Assembly: GCF_024713975.1 (NCBI RefSeq)
Contig: NC_091100.1
Location: 19,742,001-19,806,000, forward strand
From: Paralichthys olivaceus
Lineage: Eukaryota; Chordata; Actinopteri; Pleuronectiformes; Paralichthyidae
Length of the DNA stretch: 64,000 bases
Reading direction: 5' to 3'
Within the stretch, counting starts at the first letter, position 1, and each line of letters opens with the position of its first letter. Position numbers and translations under genes: made by a program. Shown here in pieces: positions 25,396 to 34,201 of the stretch. The notes below the pieces were generated by a model, which did not search any database, was not told the DNA's origin, and saw nothing but the letters and a program-made list of their open reading frames with translations.

Positions 25396-27322
25396 CTTGG
25401 GAGATGTGGTGGATATTTGCTTCTGATGGAATTAAAACTGTGGACAGAAGGGCAGTAGAAACTTTTACAAACCTTTAATGCTTTCCAATGATGTTGGAGG
25501 GTACTTAACACAAAATTAAACAAATTAAACAAAATAAAAGCAGTAACTGAAGCCTACATTAATCAGACACAGAAAACAAAAACCCTCTGCAGAGAGCTTT
25601 CAAAAAGCATCTTCGGACCATTTTTCCAGTACTACGTGATAATTTCTCAATGAGTCATTATTGTTTTTTTTTTCATTTTTAATAAGGCTTCAACACAAGT
25701 TATAATGCCATCTGTTAAAGGGTAGGGTATAAATGTTCATATGTAATTTATATAGGGTGGTTATAATCATTTGGTACTCCAATTATAAATGATAATAAGT
25801 TGAGTTAATAAGTTAATAGAATAATGTAGTTTGAAATATTCTGTTGGTTCTCAGCCACAACACCTCACTGTTCAATAAATAATTTGGAAACTATTAATTA
25901 ACCAATGAAAAGGTTTTATTTCTCCTGTATGGACTCTCTGTAAAGTCACCTGATGGGAAAGTGGTACCAGAGTCTCACATGCTTCAATAGTGTGTTGTAG
26001 CTACAGATAATTAAAAAAAGTCAAGAATCTACAGGTAATCATCAGACCGAAAAGTAACCTCACTCACACTTACCTATTTTCTTTAGGTGAACAAAAGGCT
26101 CGGAAATGTTCACATGATGGGAATATCCACAATAAAAAGATTGCAGTTCTTATCAGGCATTATAGCTGTGACTGAGAGGAGTCTCATGAACTCTGTGGTG
26201 ATGTTCACAGCCACCTCATCACCTGCCCCTCCCTTCACACGCACCTGTGTTTTGTGTGATGTAACAAAAGATTCAACCTGCACTTTCTCAAATGTAAACA
26301 CGTCTACAGAGCTCAGACAATCACTTACATAGTTCCCAGTTCTTTCACAATTCACATGAATTATCTTTCTGGCTTCCTCTGATGCATGCAGAGATAGGTA
26401 GTAGTGTTAACATGCACTGTAAGTTGCATAAGTTGCATGAACACCGAGGATGCAGTGCTGCTCAGCTGTCGCCATAACGATCCAAACATGCAAAACCATT
26501 CAAATATCTGCGGCTTTGGCTGGAAAATGTGGTTGTTGTTTGAGAGGTGAAAGTTGAATCTGTTTCCACTCGATTCATCAGAACCAAATAAATCATGTCA
26601 CAGTGGCTATCACATGTAAAATAGTCTTTATTACATCTCTGGGATTCTTTTTGTTTACTTCACACAGCAAGTCTAATTCAACTCCACAAACCAGATACAA
26701 AACCACAAGAGAATAAAGGATAGGGGTTTATTCTCCCATTCATAGGCAGAGAGCATTTTCTACACTTTATTTGAAAAGTATGCAGCCTAATGCTTGGCCC
26801 CTCACATAGTGTCAGTTGCAAACAGGAAGTTCGTGTTATCTGTTTTCATCACTGTATTACACAGGAAAATGTCACAGCAGAGCACATGGGCAGGGTGTGC
26901 AGGAAATAAGTCATGAAACAACCTACTGCTGAACAGGAAGAGATCACCGAGCCTGTGGCTTTGCAAGGTTACTCTCTTCCTCCTTTGTACCTCTTCACAC
27001 ATTACTGGAACTTTGCAGCATTAAGGTAATCAACCATTTCTTCTGGTGTGTAGTCTTCTTCTTGTTTAATTAAATATGCTCCGAAGACTGATGTAACATG
27101 AAATGAGACCACAAAAAAAGTGAAGTAGATGCTTCCATGCTATCAAGGAAGTAGCTCATCTAGATTTGCATCATCATTAGTATTTTTTAAGTAAATTGTA
27201 ATATAATTTAAAGTTTTTGTAGTCATTGTTTTTTTATGCATTTCATGAATCGGTGAAGCAGTTTCAAGATCTCTGGAAAGCTTTGTAACAATTCTTTATT
27301 CTGTGTGACTTCGACAGTATTG
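25396..27322. other. Intergenic region between calhm1 and itprip (divergent)
   Basis: The genes are transcribed away from each other, so both leaders and promoters should lie here. A weak splice acceptor (CTTCGACAG) ends at about 27,317, six bases before the itprip ATG. That fits a non-coding first exon upstream. An 81-codon ORF at 26,110-26,355 on the minus strand is noted among the findings. Nothing else is supportable. Confidence 0.55.
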
Positions 27323-29272
27323 ATGATGCAAGACGCTCTGCTGCGAGTGGTTGTCGTGGCTCTTGGTCTCATTCTGTGTCCGAGGGATGACCCTGGATTG
27401 CAGGAGGAATGGGATGATATCGTCACAGTGGGTCTGCAAAAGCACAAACAGAAGCTGTCATGGGGAGAGGAGAACCTGGGGGAGGAAATGGCACCTGTCA
27501 GAGAGAAAATTGCACAAACTGATGACAAAGGGCCTCTGAATAAGATGGAAAGTGTTGCAAACGAACAAAATCCATCTCACCTACATGTTTCTGACAAACA
27601 TACAATGTCAGCTGAAGAAGATGTGACTGTCTCCAAACCGGAAGAGGAACATTTGACATCAAAGTCTGATTTAAGTCAGCCACAAAAATCCAGAAGTGAA
27701 CCGGAGATTTCTCTGATGACTTCACAAACTGAACACGAGCAACAGGAAAACCTGCTGTTGGACATTAGGACTAAACAGGGAGAAGACATTAAGATTGGTG
27801 CCTCTTTTAGAGACCCAGTCCCACCACAAGGTCAACAAGACAAGCCTGACAAGACAGAAGTGTCTCTGTCAGAGGTCCACACCCAGATGTCCGAAAACGA
27901 AACCTCAGAGAAGGCGATGCCTGACTGGCAGGAGGATTACCTCTGGTACATATGGAATACATTCTCCATTATTTCCATCATTCGCTTCTTCAGGAAATAC
28001 CTGAGAAAAAACTCAATGACACAAAATGAATCCAGGACTTTCTCTGCGCCGTGCATCACTGGTGAAGTGCCACTGCCCGACAGCAACACGCTGCAGTATT
28101 TTCACTCTGAATATGTTCAAGCCTCATCCAAGAACAAGTGGAGGGAGGGAGAGTTTTTAGAGGGGTTTGCAAATATCATGGTGGAGGCCATGAGGGTGGT
28201 CTGTGAGAGGGATGGAGGCTTGGTGATTGAGGACTGCCAGTTGTTGGATTCACGGGATATAATTGTTCCCTTAGCTCCATCTGAGCCGTATGGTTTTCAG
28301 TGCCTGCTCCTGAATCACCAGGTGAGTGACCTGCTGCCAGAGATGCAAGTCTGTGGTCAAATAAAACTGGTAGAGAACAAGAAAATCCAAAATGACTGCC
28401 CCTGCCACTCCTCTGGTGCAGATGATATGGTTTGCCTGCTGCATTGTGAGAATGAGAAAGTAGAGAGAAAAACTACTGATGTTTGTGAGCACCCTCTTTG
28501 CTTGAAGAACACCCCTTTCCTGTCAAAATCTCTGGTTACCAGATGGTTCCAGAGCACGATCAAACAAGCATGGGCTCAGATTTCACACAAGTATGATTTT
28601 GAACTCAGCATTCGCTACATTGATGCTCCAGGTGCTCTGGTTGTTAGATTCAGATCAGGGAAAAAGCTCTGCTTCAGTATGAATCCTGTTGTTAAATTCA
28701 ACACTGATGCTCATTTTTACATTACACATTACTCCCCAAGCAATTTGGACACGGTGTGGACGCTCTCCCTGACACTCTATGAAGACCATCTCTTACAATG
28801 CCTCTCCAAACAGCTGCCTGAAAACTCATGCCACATTCAAACTCTGGAAATTGCACATTTCCTTCACAAGCAACAGACTGCCTTGTCAGGAGGTTGTGCA
28901 CTCAAGGATTTTCATTTCAAAACTGTGCTTTTTCATATGCTTCTGACCAAAGACCCATCACAGTGGAAACCAAGCCATGTGGCTTCCAGGCTACAAGACC
29001 TGTTGCACTACATGGAGGAAAGCCTGGAGAAAAAGCTTCTGCACCATGTCATCATTGGAAACCCAGCAACTCAGAAGATTATGCAGCTTCCTGCAGAGTT
29101 CACCCAAGTAAAGCCAGTAAATCTCTTCTATCCCCTTGTGGTACAAAACTGCATCTACAGAAATACTGTGATGCATTTTCAGGAAATGCTTAGAAACACA
29201 CACATGCTGATCAATGATTATGTTGGTGTGTTTACAGGACAGTCTGAGAGAAACCCAGTTCTAAAGACTTAA
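27323..29272 (+). CDS. itprip: Inositol 1,4,5-trisphosphate receptor-interacting protein-like (ITPRIP/DANGER, Mab-21 fold)
   Basis: Single coding exon of 649 codons. I start at the first ATG of the open frame (27,323). Residues 1-19 (MMQDALLRVVVVALGLILC) form a signal or anchor helix. An acidic, Lys/Glu/Ser-rich region of about 190 residues follows, longer than in human ITPRIP (547 residues overall). Around residue 205-225 is a hydrophobic segment (YLWYIWNTFSIISIIRFF). The remainder is the conserved C-terminal Mab-21-like domain, recognisable from FLEGFANIMVEAMRVVCERD, PEPYGFQ-like SEPYGFQCLLLNHQ, DDMVCLLHCENE, WFQSTIKQAWAQISHKYDF and KTVLFHMLLTKDPSQWK. In mammals ITPRIP binds IP3 receptors and increases their inhibition by calcium. 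The single-exon structure is typical of the family. The paralogues ITPRIPL1 and ITPRIPL2 are alternatives, but the neighbouring pdcd11 and calhm1 (human 10q24-q25) favour ITPRIP itself. Confidence 0.85.
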   Translation: MMQDALLRVVVVALGLILCPRDDPGLQEEWDDIVTVGLQKHKQKLSWGEENLGEEMAPVREKIAQTDDKGPLNKMESVANEQNPSHLHVSDKHTMSAEEDVTVSKPEEEHLTSKSDLSQPQKSRSEPEISLMTSQTEHEQQENLLLDIRTKQGEDIKIGASFRDPVPPQGQQDKPDKTEVSLSEVHTQMSENETSEKAMPDWQEDYLWYIWNTFSIISIIRFFRKYLRKNSMTQNESRTFSAPCITGEVPLPDSNTLQYFHSEYVQASSKNKWREGEFLEGFANIMVEAMRVVCERDGGLVIEDCQLLDSRDIIVPLAPSEPYGFQCLLLNHQVSDLLPEMQVCGQIKLVENKKIQNDCPCHSSGADDMVCLLHCENEKVERKTTDVCEHPLCLKNTPFLSKSLVTRWFQSTIKQAWAQISHKYDFELSIRYIDAPGALVVRFRSGKKLCFSMNPVVKFNTDAHFYITHYSPSNLDTVWTLSLTLYEDHLLQCLSKQLPENSCHIQTLEIAHFLHKQQTALSGGCALKDFHFKTVLFHMLLTKDPSQWKPSHVASRLQDLLHYMEESLEKKLLHHVIIGNPATQKIMQLPAEFTQVKPVNLFYPLVVQNCIYRNTVMHFQEMLRNTHMLINDYVGVFTGQSERNPVLKT

Positions 29273-29364
29273 GTGTACAGTTGAAATTAGGGTTTGTCTC
29301 TTCACCCCCAGAAAAATGAATATGCACATCAAGCCAGAGAAATGTCAAATACATTAGAAATCCA

Positions 29365-29370
29365 TTTATT
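29365..29370 (-). terminator. Poly(A) signal of the zp3-like gene
   Basis: The minus strand reads AATAAA only 25 bases after the TAG stop, giving a very short 3' UTR. It lies within the 122-base gap to the convergent itprip stop codon. Confidence 0.7.
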
Positions 29371-29394
29371 TTTTTAAAAGTTAACATTTCCACA

Positions 29395-31972
29395 CTAATT
29401 TTCATAATCATCCTCCCAGTAGTTGAGGAAGTCTGCGTGCTCTGCCATGTCCTCCAAACCGAGTGAGTCAGCATCAGTCGATCTCATCCGAGGTTCAATG
29501 TCCACATGGTCATCCTCGTCACTCAAGTCGACCTTCCAAGAGGCGCTGGAGATGGTCTTCTTGGAAGCTGTTGAAATAGATCAAAAATTGTTTTAATCAA
29601 ATATCTCAAATTTGTGGAAGATCAGCTTCTTAGTCATTTGGGATAAGTATGTGTAAATGGTTTTAAAGTAACTTCCTGTGACGTATAACACAGAGGTGGA
29701 AACTTACCCCTGGGCTGTGCTGTGGGGCAAGTAGACTCACAGCAGGTGCACACAGAGTCATCACCATAAAGCTCCTTCCACCTAAACAATTAAGAGTTAT
29801 ATTAAGTCTTCAAACATCACCTGAAAAGTTTGAAAATACACAGAACTGAAACCAACCACAGATGGCAACACTCAAAATACAATCAAGTTGTCAAGGCAGT
29901 CAAGCTCACATAAAATGGTCTTTACTACTGCCACCTGTGGGTGCCCAACAACTTACTTCTTGGTTGCTGGATCATAATTGCAAGCCTTAGAACTTGGAGA
30001 TGGAGTAGATTTCCCCATAGAGACCTCACAGTGCATGTAGAGTTGCTGAAAGACATTGGATTTGAGTTTTAAAAGACTTGGACACTATGACAGTGCAGAG
30101 CTAGCACCTTTAATGACATACCTGTGACGTGGAGGTAGTGGACACCTGGTCCTTGAATACGAAGGCTCCCACTTGGAATTTCTGGGACACCTTTGAGGAG
30201 CCGCTGAGGAACTTCGACTGCAATGCCAGCTTGCTGTCAACCATACAGCTGCAAGTGTGAGAGAACGTGTATATTATTCTTGAACAAGGTAAAAGTATTT
30301 TATATTATTTTTTCCTGCAACCATTTTAAGTCTAACCCTTGGTTGTCGATGACTGTATATTTGGGGTTAGAGTCAGGGTATTGGTTGGCAGTCATGAAGC
30401 ACTTGTTGATGTACATCCTTGGATCTCCAGAAGTTGCAGTGGCATCAGCCTTCTTTGCTTCAAAGAACATTGGCTGACCCAAGGTGTAGGTTTTGCTGCC
30501 AGTGAGTTCATTTCCTGAAGCTGAAACAAAGAAGTCACTTGAGGAAGCATATTTACAATTTAATGAGTGAAAATACTTGATAAATGCCTAGTAGTGTTGA
30601 ATGCTAGTGCTTAGGACAGCTTCAAATGCTTAACAGATCCCTCTGTAACAGCTTGAAAGACCAAATAAATGCATGAACCAACAAGTTTTCTCCAGCTATC
30701 AATCATGTTTTTATTAATTTCTGCATCAGTCACTGTATTCAGCTCAAAGGAAGCTGAAGAGGTCCCATTAAAAGTTCCCACCTCATACAGAGGTTATTGG
30801 TGTGAGAAACCAAATTAGACAAGGTGTAACTACACCCCAAATCTCCTGCCTTTTGTCCACATTTGGATTTTTACCCTGTGTGTCCAGAAAGCTTCCACAT
30901 GTAGTCTGGGCTGGAGAAACTAGTTACATCTACCTGGTAATGCAAACACATTTAGGAATCAATTCAAAAAACAACCCCAAAACATACCATCTTGCGCAGC
31001 AAGTACAACACTTTGTTTTGGTGTAAGTGCTTTGAAAACTGTGCCACCTTGAAGTTGAGGATGGATGCCGACTTTGTAAGCATGAAAAAGCCTGCAACAG
31101 TCAAGCGAAAATTTGTGTAAAGTTAGAAAAGCACAGCAATCTGAGTCTTGCTAAAGTCTAAATTTAACATGAAATGCATGTAGGTGATCAAAAAACTGTT
31201 ATAAAGTCAAAGTCATACCTTGGATATTTACACTGCAGAGGGATATTATATGGAATTTCCCTTAAAACCTGACCAGATGGCTTGTAGCTGAGCACATTGC
31301 TGAAGGACAGATAATCTGTCTTACTCTGAAACACATTTGAGTTTGTCACAATGAAGCAGAAATATATATTAAAAGTGAACACAAAGAGAAAACACCTTCA
31401 CCAACCTCTTTTTTGTATCCACAGTCAGTTTTCAGAGGGTACAGGAAATAGTAGTGGTCTTTGGTGCCTTGATTAACAGGACAGGAACCTAACCTCAAAT
31501 CTTTGTAAGCATCCCTGCTCCTAAAATTCTCACGTAGAACTCTCACATAAATTCTGTCAACATGACAAAGGAGTTCAACCAAATTTTTTCTGGCTGTTGT
31601 TCCGGTTGATGTTGTTCCAGTTGATCCTCCAGTTGCTGTATCAGTAGAGGGAACCAATAAGATTTCCTTGGCCCACTCAGGGAGGGGTCTGACACCCTTT
31701 TCTGGCTTGAACGCCTCTTTCGAGTACTTGGACATGGAGATGCGCTTGTACTCAGGAAAGGTGTTAATGTTGGGTATTGAGGATCCACTGCCTGTAGAAC
31801 TCCTCCAGTAACCGGGTACAGGAGCCACACCCATGTCTTCATCCATCATTGTCGCCATTCTGTCCCACTCGGCTTCAGGGTCTTGCACGAAAGGACCACG
31901 ACCAGTTCTAAACTGGTAACTATAGGCAGAACAAAAGAGCAGCAACAGAAGCCCAGCGTGCTTCATCTCCAT
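29395..31972 (-). CDS. Zona pellucida sperm-binding protein 3-like egg-envelope protein
   Basis: Eight exons: 31406-31972, 31219-31325, 30988-31091, 30337-30520, 30122-30248, 29957-30045, 29708-29781 and 29395-29567, giving 474 residues. A signal peptide (MEMKHAGLLLLLFCSAYSYQ) leads into a region with a Ser/Thr/Gly-rich stretch (TATGGSTGTTSTGTT). The ZP domain then begins near VELLCHVDRIYVRVLREN. ZP-C hallmarks follow: CKYPR, GDPRMYINKCFMT, the QLYMHCEV strand and the clustered cysteines CTCCESTC. The tail is acidic and has no membrane anchor, as in many fish ZP3 proteins. It would be secreted and polymerise into the egg envelope. A further in-frame ATG at 32,032, in a CCACC context, would add 20 residues ahead of the signal sequence. 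I chose 31,972 because it places the hydrophobic core near the N-terminus. Which of the several fish zp3 paralogues this is cannot be settled here. Confidence 0.88.
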
Positions 31973-32093
31973 CTTCTCTCCTGCAGCTGCTTCCCCACTG
32001 AGACTGAACCTCCGCCTGAACAGGTTGAGCATGGTGGTGGAGTTTCAAGTGGCTTTTGTGTGCTGCAATCAAGAGAGGGCCCACAGCTGCTGC

Positions 32094-32132
32094 CAATGCC
32101 AGTCAGGAACAACCAATGAGAGGAGACCAATG
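32094..32132 (-). promoter_or_regulatory. E-box and inverted CCAAT boxes upstream of the zp3-like gene
   Basis: CAGCTG lies at 32,094-32,099, about 60 bases before the upstream ATG at 32,032. CCAAT in the plus orientation (ATTGG for this gene) is at 32,113-32,117 and 32,127-32,131. Oocyte zona genes are known to be switched on through E-boxes bound by FIGLA; applying that here is inference. Confidence 0.35.
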
Positions 32133-32769
32133 ATTAGCTACCTTAACAAGCCACACATTTCTCTTAATCTGTCATTCACCTCTGTGGCCTTGTAAAGCAC
32201 ACTCAGCTATCAGTTTATTAGGCACATAACTGATAACGCAGCATCCCTGCAATAAATCCTTCGCTCATGATAGCAATAATTTTCTGTATTTATTGAAAGT
32301 GTTACAAAGAGTTGTCAATTTTGGAGGCTGCAATTGAACTGCACTGCGTCAGTAGAAGAGGTGTGTGTGTATTGTTTAGCGTACCCTCATCCTTGATTTG
32401 GATGGAGTGTACAAAGCAATCGGAAGCCCTGTCAACCTAAAACTGTGAAGCTCAACAACAGCACAGACTGTTATAACCCAACCAACACAAAGGCAGGGGT
32501 GATCGCAGAACTGTTGTGTTAGGCTGCATTAGTTTTAGAGAGCTGTTCCTAATCAACTTGTATCTGAGAGTAAATCATAATGTGACATTCCAATTCAATA
32601 TTGTTTAAACAAAATCAATCATTTTAATGTACTCAATAGGTAGAGTTTACTATTAAATATTTTCTTTTCCTCCCTTGCTTTAACAGACAGACCCAAGACA
32701 TCAACTTGTCCTATGCATCACTATTATTTAATTGATAGTTTATGTAAATTGTAGCTGTATTTTAGATAT
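32133..32769. other. Intergenic region before the LINE relic
   Basis: AT-rich sequence between the zp3-like promoter and the LINE fragment. No exon, repeat unit or structured element is apparent. Confidence 0.6.
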
Positions 32770-33592
32770 TATTATTATTAATCTGAAAAAATGGGAATCA
32801 GAGGGAAAATGTTTAACTGGTTTATGGACCTCTTAAATGGAAAAACTATTCAAGTGATGGTTGGAGAAGAGCCATCAAATCAGTGCAGGGTTGAAAATGG
32901 GACGCCTCAGGGGAGAGTAGTTAGTCCAACCCTATTTTCAATAATGATTTATGATATATTTGAGAATTTCCCAGCTGATATGAGGAGGTCATTGTTAGCT
33001 GATGATGGAGCTCTGTGGAAATGGGGAAGAAATGTTGAGTATATAGCTAAGAAAATGCAAGAGGCAATCAGTCAAGTAAAAAAGTGTGGACTAAAATGGG
33101 GGTTTAAATTCTCAGTGGAAATATCCAAAGTAATTTTTCTTTGCGAGGAAATAACTGAAAGAATGTAACTTGAAAATGTATGGAAGTGTATTTCAAAGAG
33201 TTGAGAGTTTTCATTTCTTGGGGGTACATTTTGATCAGAGGTTAACTTCGAGAGAACATATCAGACAGGTGGTCAATAAGTGTAAAAAAGTAATAAACGT
33301 TATGAGATGCCTTGCTGGGCATTTTAACATCATGTGGGAAATTTGAGAGAACAGAAACATGCTGATAGAATATCTAAAGGCAATAGGACGGGCTGAGGGC
33401 AGAGATATTAGCATTTTAGAATGTACAGATTGTGAAAAATGGAGGAGAGGCATTTTTAATTTCTTCATTATGACTGGACTAGTCAAGAGGATATAAAATA
33501 ACGGCATAACGAGAGAATGGAACCTGAAGGTGGCAGTAATGCAACATTCTGGATGCCAGCTGCCGTAAAACAACAAAAGAAGAAGAAGAAGA
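32770..33592 (+). mobile_element. 5'-truncated, frameshifted jockey-like non-LTR retrotransposon (reverse transcriptase C-terminal part)
   Basis: The frame 32,791-33,168 carries reverse-transcriptase motifs: GTPQGRVVSPTLFSIMI and the polymerase site variant LLADDGALW. The usual FADD is LADD here. After a stop near 33,168 similarity continues in another frame as FHFLGVHFDQRLTSREHIRQ and KCKKVINVMRCL, then breaks again. The element ends with a 3' UTR (GAAGGTGGCAGTAATGCAAC, then CCAGCTGCCGTAAAACAAC) and an (AAG)n tail at about 33,577-33,592. That tail is typical of a common fish LINE. It is inactive: no endonuclease, and several breaks. Confidence 0.85.
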
Positions 33593-33631
33593 ATGTATCG
33601 TTTTTCTCTTACCCGGATGTTACGCAGCTAG

Positions 33632-33639
33632 TGACGTCA
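33632..33639 (+). promoter_or_regulatory. rab40c: Consensus cAMP response element near the rab40c promoter
   Basis: TGACGTCA, a perfect palindromic CRE, lies 40 bases after the LINE tail and about 560 bases before the rab40c ATG. An ETS-type CCGGAT lies just upstream (33,613-33,618). A CpG-containing leader follows, with a possible donor (GAG|GTAAAA) at 34,011. Together these suggest the rab40c promoter and a non-coding first exon. Confidence 0.45.
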
Positions 33640-34201
33640 GTATCAGGAAGTAGCAGAACAGACCTCTTGGCTCGTTCGTGCTCGGAAACTGGATCTCACT
33701 CACTGGCGGTTTTCTTTGTCGTCAACGATAAACACGTCCTGATTTGTGGACTGTCTGTTTTCTGTCCGAGCAAACAGCCTGGGTTTTACTTGGTATTCTC
33801 TGTTCGGGCTAGATGCGCTAACATCGTTTGTGTTAGCTCGCTGGCTAACGAGCCAGCTAACAGCTAGGGTTGTTTTGATTATTGATGTGAACATTAAGAT
33901 TTCGTCGACGCTGTCTGTGCTCAGATGGTCAGAGCCAACTCACACACTGAACACCGTTTTCCACAGACACCAGTGGAATGAGACTATTGTTCGACTCTTA
34001 GGATCCACGAGGTAAAAGACAAAGTTCATGTAAATCGTCTGTGTCGCACCAGCTAGCTGAGAAGCTAACGTTAACGTCAAACGACAGTCGCCAGCTTTCT
34101 CTATCTCAGCTGGGGACCCTCTGCATCGTCGTGTACCCCGGACAGTGGTAGTCTAGTGAGCTTCAGGGGCTCTCTGTGAATCGGATCCAATGCGTGGCAT
34201 G

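Noticed and set aside
32791-33168. The 125-codon reverse transcriptase ORF as a functional gene
   Set aside because: It is a 5'-truncated fragment with a stop, a frame change and an altered catalytic context. It is a retroelement relic.
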